From contig CAYOJY010000002.1 of assembly GCA_964404455.1 (NCBI GenBank), positions 1 through 32,806 of the forward strand: a DNA stretch of 32,806 bases, written 5' to 3'. The notes beneath the pieces were generated by a model. It saw only the letters and a list, made by a program, of their open reading frames with translations, did no database searches and was not told the origin of the DNA. The position numbers and the translations under genes were made by a program. Shown piece after piece: positions 22,672 to 29,221 of this stretch (positions are counted from its first letter, which is position 1; each line of letters starts with the position of its first letter). This DNA comes from CAKOSP01 sp964404455 (GTDB lineage Bacteria; Bacillota_I; Bacilli_A; RF39; UBA660).

Positions 22672-22812
22672 TTATTTACGACATTTAAACGGATTTAAAT
22701 AACCATCAATAATCCCTATCAAAAATGCTCCTACACCAATTAATGCTAAAGCTAATCCTATACTAGCGCCACCTTTTATTTCAGTTAATTCAGTACTTGC
22801 TAATTTATGCAT
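22672..22812 (-). CDS. Double-glycine leader peptide 1, putative class IIb bacteriocin subunit (46 residues)
   Basis: The ORF encodes MHKLASTELTEIKGG, a classic double-glycine leader, then a 31-residue core starting ASIGLALALIGVGAF. The core is a long hydrophobic helix with GIIDG (residues 33-37, GxxxG) and a basic C-terminal segment NPFKCRK with one Cys (44). This resembles small hydrophobic class II bacteriocins of the lactobin/cerein type that end in a Pro-x-Lys-Cys-like tail. AAAGGAG lies 5 nt before ATG. It lies 12 nt after the stop of the 130-residue membrane protein gene. Alternatives are a peptide signal or an inhibitor acting within the sporulating population. Confidence 0.82.
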   Translation of the reverse strand: MHKLASTELTEIKGGASIGLALALIGVGAFLIGIIDGYLNPFKCRK

Positions 22813-22824
22813 CGTTTCTCCTTT

Positions 22825-23217
22825 CTATGTTATTTTTTTAATTATTCTTTCTTCTTGATAATATACTTTAATTTTCACAATTTCATTTTCTAATAATTTT
22901 TTGGGCATACTTATTTGATATTTTTGGTAATTAATTAAATTTATTTCATCAATTAATAATTCACTAATATTTAAGATTTTAAAATCATACTTTTGATTGT
23001 TTACCATAACATAATTAGCGTTATTAATTTTATCAACATCTTTAATTGGTATATTAATAAAGTATTTGCCTTCCGCACAATATAAAATTGATTCATAAAC
23101 AGAATATATTTTTATATTTAAAACAAAAATCACAAAAATAATTAATACCAAAGTTACAATTATTAACGGATATTTTTTTAACTTTATATTTAATAAATCC
23201 TGATAATTATCAAACAT
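22825..23217 (-). CDS. Small membrane protein of the bacteriocin locus (accessory or immunity candidate)
   Basis: The 130-residue protein has a short cytosolic N-terminus, one membrane helix near residues 18-37 and an outer beta-rich region of about 90 residues ending in basic strands. It overlaps the transporter gene by 8 nt and precedes the peptide genes by 12 nt, so it belongs to the system. The topology is that of a HlyD/LcnD-type export accessory protein, but it is far too short to hold the coiled coil and both halves of the barrel. It could be a minimal accessory protein or the immunity protein, for which there is no other candidate. I recognise no family. Confidence 0.65.
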   Translation of the reverse strand: MFDNYQDLLNIKLKKYPLIIVTLVLIIFVIFVLNIKIYSVYESILYCAEGKYFINIPIKDVDKINNANYVMVNNQKYDFKILNISELLIDEINLINYQKYQISMPKKLLENEIVKIKVYYQEERIIKKIT

Positions 23218-25246
23218 TTATTACCTGTTGAAAATAATTATCTAAGTTTTTATGACTAACATATATAATTGTTTTATCTTTAAATAAATTCTTAAGATTA
23301 TTTATTATTTTTCTTTCAGTAAAAATATCCACTTCACTTAATGCTTCATCAATAATTAATATTTTAAAATCATTAAGACACGCTCTTGCTAAGACGATTC
23401 TTTGCTTCTCTCCTCCTGATAAATTATTTGAATCAACATTAATATAAGTCTCATATCTCAATGGTTTATTTTTAATTATTTCATCGACACAGCAAATTTT
23501 GCAAATTTCAGTAAATAATTTCAAATTTAAATTCCGAAAAAACAAAATATTATTTTTTAATGTATCAGAATATAAATATTCTTTTTGAGACACATAAAGT
23601 ATATTTTTCTTAATTGTTGATAAACTAAGATCATTTATAGAAATATTTCCAATAGTCAGATTTCCTTTTTCTAGCTTTTCACATTTGGCAATTAATTTAC
23701 AAATTGTACTTTTACCACAGCCACTTTTACCTTTTATTAAAATATGTTCTCCCAACTTAACATTTAAATTGAAATTATTTAAAACATAATTTATTTTATT
23801 ATAACTAAAACTCACATTTTGCAATTTTATATCAAAATTATCAATTTTTTCTTCTTGGCCTAATACTTCTTTTTCAATATTCATAAATTCACTTAATTTA
23901 TGAATTGATGCTCTTACAAAATTGTATTTAGGTATATTATTTATAATATTTTTAACTGGATCAAGAAAAAAAATCATTAACGAATTAAAAGTTATTAAAT
24001 TTGGTAAAGTTAATTTATTTTGATAGACTAAAATAAATCCTACGGTATTAACTAAATAAAACCCTATTTCATTGACATATGTTTTTAAACTTATTTGTAA
24101 ATTACTAGTTTTAATTAAACGGTAATTATCATACATAAATCTACTAACATTTTTCTCAATGTAATTTAATATTTTACCAGTTATAGATAAATTTTTAATA
24201 CTGCTGATCATCGTTATGCTTTCTACAAATATTGAACTAAACTTATCTTCTAATTCCATATTTTTTAAAATCTTTTTGTATAACACTTTTTTAAAGGTTA
24301 TACCTAAAATTAAATAAATTAATAAAATTCCTAAAAGAATAAAAAATAAAATCTTATTAATATAAATCAAAACTGGAATTAAAAAGATGATTAATAATGA
24401 GTCTAAAATTAAAGATACAAATATTTCTGAAAATAAATTTTTAAAATTGTTTAAATCATTTATTCTGGCAATAATTTCTCCAATAGTTCTAGACTGAACC
24501 ATCTTTAAAGGAAGGTTTAATATATGATTTATAAAATCTTTAAATAAATGAACATCAATATTTTTGTTTAAATGATTTTCATAATACAATCTAAGTTGAC
24601 TTAATATTGCTTTGAATAATGTTACTATGAAAAAAAGCAAAAAAATTATTTTTAAAAATTTAAACCCATTATCTAAATTTTCTAAACTAACTTTAAAATA
24701 ATATCCATTTATTATAGTCAAAATCATTAAAATAACACTAGCTAAAATAATTTGCCAAACTAAACCTTTTTCTGTTTTTATTATTTTGATAAATAAATCT
24801 ATTAATTTAGTTTCTTTTTTAAAAAAGACTATTTCTCTTGATGGATAAAATTCTATTATTTTTTTAGTCCATATTTTCAAAAATTCATCTTTTGATAATA
24901 CTTTTTTCCCAAAAGCTGGATCCATTATTATTGCTTTTTTATTATCTAGATGATATAACACAACAAAGTGCTGCAAATTATTTAAAACGACATGACAGAT
25001 AGCTGGTAAGGTCAAAGAAACATTATTAATTTCGGTTTCTTCAATTTGAAATCCTGCAGAATCAAAACCATACTTTTTAGCCGAATCAATTATATTGAAT
25101 GCTGTGGTGCCTTCCTGATTAGTACAGGTATCTGATATAACTCTTTCTAAAGTTATGTTCCCACCATAATACTTAATAATTGACAAAAGCGCTGCCGCAC
25201 CACAATCTTTTAAATTATGCTGTTTAACAACAATGACTTTTTTTAT
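23210..25246 (-). CDS. Peptidase-containing ABC transporter (C39 peptidase), bacteriocin exporter
   Basis: This exporter removes double-glycine leaders and exports the peptides using ATP. Read from AUA at 25246 it has 678 residues. The C39 domain holds KQHNLKDCGAAALLS (Cys15), QHFVVL (His93) and MDPAFG (Asp109). A six-helix membrane domain spans about 145-435. The ATPase has Walker A GKSGCGKST (506-514), LSGGEKQ (609-615) and Walker B ILIIDE (629-634). No ATG, GTG or TTG occurs in frame between the upstream TGA (25262-25264) and TTG 25186, and starting at that TTG would delete the catalytic Cys. AAGGGAGG ends 8 nt before AUA. It heads the operon with the 130-residue protein and two peptides. 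Confidence 0.92.
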   Translation of the reverse strand: MKKVIVVKQHNLKDCGAAALLSIIKYYGGNITLERVISDTCTNQEGTTAFNIIDSAKKYGFDSAGFQIEETEINNVSLTLPAICHVVLNNLQHFVVLYHLDNKKAIIMDPAFGKKVLSKDEFLKIWTKKIIEFYPSREIVFFKKETKLIDLFIKIIKTEKGLVWQIILASVILMILTIINGYYFKVSLENLDNGFKFLKIIFLLFFIVTLFKAILSQLRLYYENHLNKNIDVHLFKDFINHILNLPLKMVQSRTIGEIIARINDLNNFKNLFSEIFVSLILDSLLIIFLIPVLIYINKILFFILLGILLIYLILGITFKKVLYKKILKNMELEDKFSSIFVESITMISSIKNLSITGKILNYIEKNVSRFMYDNYRLIKTSNLQISLKTYVNEIGFYLVNTVGFILVYQNKLTLPNLITFNSLMIFFLDPVKNIINNIPKYNFVRASIHKLSEFMNIEKEVLGQEEKIDNFDIKLQNVSFSYNKINYVLNNFNLNVKLGEHILIKGKSGCGKSTICKLIAKCEKLEKGNLTIGNISINDLSLSTIKKNILYVSQKEYLYSDTLKNNILFFRNLNLKLFTEICKICCVDEIIKNKPLRYETYINVDSNNLSGGEKQRIVLARACLNDFKILIIDEALSEVDIFTERKIINNLKNLFKDKTIIYVSHKNLDNYFQQVINV

Positions 25247-25325
25247 TACATAAACCTCCCTTCACTCAAATTATTACATTAAAATATTATTTATCCTTTT
25301 ATTGATTCGAATTTTTAATTTTTGA

Positions 25326-25354
25326 GCATAAGTCAGAATAATTAATCATAGGAT
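25326..25354 (+). promoter_or_regulatory. Predicted sigma-E promoter of the spoIIIAH-like gene
   Basis: GCATAAG (25326-25332) is followed by 14 nt and CATAGGAT (25347-25354), close to the sigma-E consensus KMATATT-14-CATACAAT. Sigma-E is the known regulator of spoIIIA. Confidence 0.5.
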
Positions 25355-25377
25355 TTATTGATAATTGGAGGATATAT

Positions 25378-25866
25378 ATGATTAACAAAGAAAATTTATG
25401 GTTTATAACCCTTTTTTCATTAATATTAGTTTTAGGAATTTACTATGTCACAATGAAAGATGACGAATTAAAAGTTTCAGCAGTTAAAAATAATTCATCA
25501 TTAAAATTAGATGTTACGGAAGTTGATTCCCTTGTAGCACTTCGAGTTGAAGAAGAAGAAATGTCTTTAAAAGAAATTGAAGAATTACAAACAATCTTAT
25601 TAGATGAAAAAACAACAATTGAAGAAAAAAACGATGCTTATGAAAATTTACAAGCATTAAATACACAAAAAGGAAAAGTTGAGGAAGTTGAAAAGTTAAT
25701 CAAAAATAAATTTTCACTTGACTCATTCGTCAAAATTAAAAATGATCAAATAAATATCGTTATTGCCGGTAAAAATCATGATACTAGCTTGGCAAACGAA
25801 ATAATTCGCTCAGTTCAGGAAAAATATACTAACCAAATGTACATAACCGTTAAATTTCAGCCATAA
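25378..25866 (+). CDS. spoIIIAH: SpoIIIAH-like protein
   Basis: SpoIIIAH is the mother-cell ring protein that binds forespore SpoIIQ across the two engulfment membranes, forming the feeding channel. The 162-residue protein has an N-terminal anchor (residues 8-25), an acidic helical stretch and a C-terminal ring-building fold near 75-160 (KIKNDQINIVIAGKNHDTSLANEIIRSVQEKY). It is shorter than the 218-residue Bacillus protein. GGAGG precedes ATG. The rest of the spoIIIA operon is not adjacent; the gene stands alone between the bacteriocin locus and gerE. Confidence 0.85.
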   Translation: MINKENLWFITLFSLILVLGIYYVTMKDDELKVSAVKNNSSLKLDVTEVDSLVALRVEEEEMSLKEIEELQTILLDEKTTIEEKNDAYENLQALNTQKGKVEEVEKLIKNKFSLDSFVKIKNDQINIVIAGKNHDTSLANEIIRSVQEKYTNQMYITVKFQP

Positions 25867-25872
25867 CATCAT

Positions 25873-25901
25873 CACCACTTTTTCTTCACATTCATAAAAT
25901 A
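25873..25901 (+). promoter_or_regulatory. Predicted sigma-K promoter of gerE
   Basis: CACC (25873-25876), a 16-nt spacer and CATAAAATA (25893-25901) match the sigma-K consensus mACm-16/17-CATAnnnTA completely. gerE is a sigma-K gene in B. subtilis. Confidence 0.65.
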
Positions 25902-25935
25902 TTATGAGGCAATTATAAAAAGAAAGTGAGGAAAA

Positions 25936-26142
25936 ATGAAAAAAAGCATATTAACCCCAAGAGAAAAACAAGTATTTGAGTTATTAATTATAAATAAATC
26001 TACAAAAGAAATTGGAAAACTATTAAATATAAGCGAAAAAACTGTTCGCAATCACATATCAAATACAATGCAAAAATTGGAAGTAAAAGGAAGATCGCAA
26101 GCTATAATTGAATTACTTAAATTAGGTGAATTAAAATTATAG
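25936..26142 (+). CDS. gerE: Spore coat transcription regulator GerE
   Basis: GerE is the last mother-cell regulator in the sporulation cascade, tuning sigma-K genes for coat proteins. The 68-residue protein is a stand-alone LuxR-type HTH domain: ILTPREKQVFELLI, then TKEIGKLLNISEKTVRNHIS (recognition helix near 37-48), NTMQKLEVKGRSQAIIELL and the GERE-typical LGELKL end. The length and near-identity of these blocks to Bacillus GerE make it more than a generic LuxR domain. GTGAGGAAAA precedes ATG. gerM follows, as in Bacillus but with ysmB and racE missing. Confidence 0.93.
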   Translation: MKKSILTPREKQVFELLIINKSTKEIGKLLNISEKTVRNHISNTMQKLEVKGRSQAIIELLKLGELKL

Positions 26143-26157
26143 ACTTCGGTCTTTTTT
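26141..26157 (+). terminator. Possible short terminator after gerE
   Basis: A 4-bp stem AGAC/GTCT closed by a stable TTCG tetraloop and followed by six T overlaps the gerE stop codon. The stem is very short, so termination may be partial. Confidence 0.4.
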
Positions 26158-26203
26158 GGTGATATAAAAAAGTTTTTAAAATATAATTTAATAGGGTGTG
26201 CTA

Positions 26204-27109
26204 ATGCTAAAAGAAAGTGCTTTTAAAAGAATATTTATAGCCACATTGGCTTTATTTACATTAATATTTTTATATTTATTTCCTATTAAAAATAATAATG
26301 AAGTTAATGAATCAATTACTTATATTAATGCCATAAAAATGCCAATATATTTAATTGATGAAAATAATTATGTAGCTAGAGTTCATATTTTAAAAAATAG
26401 TGAAAATATTAATGATAATATTAAAGAAATAATTAAAAATTTAACTATTAATGAAAAAAACGAAGATTATTTACCTGAGGGTTTTAAAGCTATAATACCA
26501 TCAAATACTAAAATAAATAGTTTTTCTTTAAATAATGGTTTATTAAAATTAGATTTTTCCAAAGAATTTTTAAACATAAGCAAAAATAAAGAAGTTAAAT
26601 TAATAGAAACTTTAATATTTTCTTTAACTGAACTTAAGGAAGTTAAAAAAATTATGATTTTTATTGATGGTGAAAAACTAAATAAATTACCTCATAGTAA
26701 AATTTATTTACCAGAAAATCTAGATAAATCTTTTGGAATAAACAAAGTATATGAATTAAATTCTTTTAAAAACATTGTTCAAACAACGACATATTATATT
26801 GCTAAAAATACTGATGAAACTTATTATATTCCAATTTCAAAATATAGTAATGATAGTAATGAAAAAGTAGAAATAATTATCAAAAATTTAAAATCATCGC
26901 CTATTAATCAAACTAATTTAATTAGTTATTTAAAAGCATCTGCTTCATTAAAATCTTATCAAATATTAGAAGAAGGTATTATACTCAGCTTTGATAATAA
27001 CTTAATTGCTGATTTATCCAATAAAAACATTATTGAAGAAGTAAAGTATTCAATTTATTTATCTTTAAGAGATACATATAACATTGAATCTGTTAGTTTT
27101 AATATATAA
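26204..27109 (+). CDS. gerM: GerM-like sporulation and germination protein
   Basis: GerM is a sigma-E-dependent exported protein that, with SpoIIIAH-SpoIIQ, helps hold the engulfing membranes and supports germination. The 301-residue product has an N-terminal signal anchor (about residues 9-24) and two tandem GerMN domains (about 45-165 and 190-300). The first contains LLKLDFSKEFL and LIFSLTELKEVKKIMIFIDGEKL; the second has ILSFDNNLIADL. There is no lipobox cysteine, unlike the Bacillus lipoprotein. ATG 26204 is used rather than GTG 26198 because AGGGTG precedes it. TATAAT lies 6 nt before that site. Confidence 0.88.
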   Translation: MLKESAFKRIFIATLALFTLIFLYLFPIKNNNEVNESITYINAIKMPIYLIDENNYVARVHILKNSENINDNIKEIIKNLTINEKNEDYLPEGFKAIIPSNTKINSFSLNNGLLKLDFSKEFLNISKNKEVKLIETLIFSLTELKEVKKIMIFIDGEKLNKLPHSKIYLPENLDKSFGINKVYELNSFKNIVQTTTYYIAKNTDETYYIPISKYSNDSNEKVEIIIKNLKSSPINQTNLISYLKASASLKSYQILEEGIILSFDNNLIADLSNKNIIEEVKYSIYLSLRDTYNIESVSFNI

Positions 27110-27112
27110 AAA

Positions 27113-27141
27113 TTGACAAAAGCCAAATAAATATATATAAT
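27113..27141 (+). promoter_or_regulatory. Predicted strong sigma-A promoter of rpsD
   Basis: A perfect consensus is present: TTGACA (27113-27118), 17-nt spacer, TATAAT (27136-27141). Confidence 0.9.
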
Positions 27142-27147
27142 AATTAT

Positions 27148-27287
27148 GATGTTTTTGGCAGGATTTATATTTGGTAATAAAGTGTTTATTGAAAAATAAA
27201 GTAATTAGGACTGCCCTAGTGAAATTAAATAAACTCCCTATTATTCAAAATAAACAATTAGCTTTAAATATTAAGAAAGGAGAACAA
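27148..27287 (+). ncRNA. Putative S4-binding leader RNA of rpsD
   Basis: A leader of about 140 nt separates the promoter from rpsD. GGCAG (27157-27161) pairs with CTGCC (27211-27215), enclosing an AT-rich arm, and the 3' side continues CCTAGTGAAA. In B. subtilis, S4 represses its own rpsD mRNA through a structured leader of this kind. A reading frame extending rpsD upstream from GTA-rich sequence is not a real extension. The match is by layout and recall, not by a covariance search. Confidence 0.55.
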
Positions 27288-27890
27288 ATGGCAAGATATA
27301 CTGGACCAGCTTATAAAAAATCAAGAAGATTAGGTTTTTCTACTTTAGAAAACGGAAAAGAATTAGCTAAAAAACCTTATCCCCCAGGAGCTCATGGACA
27401 AGATCGTAAACGTAAACTTAATGACTATGGAATTCAGCTTCAAGAAAAACAAAAAGTGCGAATTATGTATGGCTTAACTGAAAAACAATTTAAAAAGACA
27501 TTTGAAAAAGCTGCTAAAATGAAAGGTATTGCCGGGGAAAATTTATTAACTTTATTAGAGTCTAGATTAGATAATTTAGTTTATCGCATGGGTTTGGCTA
27601 GAACCAGACGCTCATCAAGACAAATAGTTAACCACGGTCATATTTTAGTAAATGGAAAAAAAGTAGATATACCATCATATACGTGTAAAATTGGCGATGT
27701 TATTTCCGTTAAAGAACAATCTCTTAATCATCCGGCAATAATTGATGCGTTAGAAGTAACGGTTTCAAACCCCGCTTTTGTGGAATTTGATAAGAAAAAG
27801 TTAATTGGTAAATATATTAGATTACCAGAAAGAAACGAATTAAATGCCGAAGTTAATGAACAATTAATTGTTGAATTTTACAATAGATAA
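27288..27890 (+). CDS. rpsD: 30S ribosomal protein S4
   Basis: S4 nucleates 30S assembly by binding the 5' domain of 16S rRNA. The 200-residue protein begins MARYTGPAYKKSRRLGFSTL and has PYPPGAHGQDRKRKLNDYG and RLDNLVYRMGLARTRRSSRQ. The S4 RNA-binding motif is VNHGHILVNGKKVDIPSY. ATG 27288 is fixed by homology and by AAAGGAG 6 nt upstream; a 39-codon open extension is rejected. It is transcribed alone. Confidence 0.98.
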   Translation: MARYTGPAYKKSRRLGFSTLENGKELAKKPYPPGAHGQDRKRKLNDYGIQLQEKQKVRIMYGLTEKQFKKTFEKAAKMKGIAGENLLTLLESRLDNLVYRMGLARTRRSSRQIVNHGHILVNGKKVDIPSYTCKIGDVISVKEQSLNHPAIIDALEVTVSNPAFVEFDKKKLIGKYIRLPERNELNAEVNEQLIVEFYNR

Positions 27891-27918
27891 AAAAAAGATA
27901 TTTAAACTAAAAAATACC

Positions 27919-27945
27919 AAAACTGCAAGTAAATTGCAGTTTTTT
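27919..27945. terminator. Bidirectional terminator between rpsD and ymfH
   Basis: A 10-bp stem (aaaactgcaa / ttgcagtttt, 5-nt loop) has A-rich sequence on the left and T-rich on the right, so it can end rpsD (plus) and ymfH (minus). Confidence 0.85.
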
Positions 27946-29221
27946 AATTATTTTCATGAGGATCCATCACAAAAATAGAAATATTATTAGTTTTTAAATA
28001 AGCTATCATTTTATTTAATTTTACATAATCAATTTTTTCATATTCTTCTTTAATATTGTCAATAATTTTATTATAAGTAATAATATTATTCTGAATTATA
28101 TAATTAACTTTTTCGACCCCTTCAAAATTTAAAATTAAATAAGCAATTTGGGCTTTTTGTTTACGTTTTACTTCATCTTCTGTTACTTCTAATTTTTTTA
28201 ATTTTTCTTTAATTAATTTAATAATTTCTTCTTTAAATCTAGTTTCAAATGATATAACTATTATAACATAATCATCGTATATATTGCCACTAGCAGATAA
28301 GGATGTAACTAAATTATTTTCTAATAAAAAATCGTTAAATTCACTGGTTAAGCCAAAATTAATATTTAAAATTAATGATAAAAATATTCTGATTTCCAAA
28401 TCACTTAAATTTTTAAATTTTGCTTTAGAAATTTTTAAACCTACTTTAACTTTGGGCGCAACTATATTTGCTTTAATTTCTTTATATTTTTCATTTACTT
28501 TTTCTTTTTCTTTAATCTTAGTTATTTTAGATTTTTTAAAAATATCAAATTCTTTAGTTGCTTGATTTTGTTTTACTATTTCAAACATTTCATGAGGATT
28601 AAAATTACCAGTTATACATAAAAACATATTTTCCGGATGATAAAAACTATCAAATACATTTTTTACATCTTCAATCGTTATTTTTTTTATATTTTCAATA
28701 TTTCCAATTATCAAATTTCGATAATTGGATTTTTCAAATAAATTTTTAAAAATACCAAAATAATTTACTAAATTAGAATCATCTTCACCCATTTTTTCTT
28801 CTTCAACAATAATTCCTTTTTCTTTAGCTATCATTTTTTGAGTAAAATATGGAGTTTGCACAAAATCCAGCAAATGATTTATGTTTTCTTCTATTTTATC
28901 CATCGCATAAACGTGATAACATGTATATTCAAAAGTGGTAAAAGCATTAACTTCAGCTCCATTTTTATAAAAAAAATCATGAGCAGTCGTTCCGTCTTTT
29001 TCATTAAATTTAATATGTTCTAAAAAATGAGCTACACCCTCAGGTGTTTTAATTCTTTTATTATTAACATTAAAATCAGTATGAATTGAACCATATTTAA
29101 TTGATAAACTCATAAATACCGAATTAATTTTATCATTAACCCACATATAGACATCTAATCCGTTGGCGCATTTCCCATAATAAACAATCTCATCTAAACC
29201 TTTTATATTAATTTCTTTCAT
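27944..29221 (-). CDS. ymfH: M16 family zinc peptidase YmfH
   Basis: The 425-residue protein is the catalytic partner of the YmfF/YmfH pair. The inverted zinc motif HFLEH (His65, Glu68, His69) is followed by the EKGIIVEEEKM segment near residue 140, which supplies the third ligand. The M16 signature GTTAHDFFYKNGAEVNAFTTFE is between them. There are two M16 half-domains. It starts with ATGA overlapping the ymfF stop by 4 nt. In Bacillus the pair's substrate is uncertain; related pairs process exported peptides such as competence or antibiotic-like precursors. Confidence 0.92.
   Translation of the reverse strand: MKEINIKGLDEIVYYGKCANGLDVYMWVNDKINSVFMSLSIKYGSIHTDFNVNNKRIKTPEGVAHFLEHIKFNEKDGTTAHDFFYKNGAEVNAFTTFEYTCYHVYAMDKIEENINHLLDFVQTPYFTQKMIAKEKGIIVEEEKMGEDDSNLVNYFGIFKNLFEKSNYRNLIIGNIENIKKITIEDVKNVFDSFYHPENMFLCITGNFNPHEMFEIVKQNQATKEFDIFKKSKITKIKEKEKVNEKYKEIKANIVAPKVKVGLKISKAKFKNLSDLEIRIFLSLILNINFGLTSEFNDFLLENNLVTSLSASGNIYDDYVIIVISFETRFKEEIIKLIKEKLKKLEVTEDEVKRKQKAQIAYLILNFEGVEKVNYIIQNNIITYNKIIDNIKEEYEKIDYVKLNKMIAYLKTNNISIFVMDPHENN

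Noticed and set aside
25247..25252. ATG-TAA start-stop before the exporter as a deliberate regulatory start-stop element
   Set aside because: The ATG is only 3 nt from the Shine-Dalgarno, probably too close for efficient initiation; noted with the AUA-start finding but not claimed as a regulator.
28284..29023. Two plus-strand frames (93 and 61 codons)
   Set aside because: Antisense to ymfH, which has intact M16 motifs.
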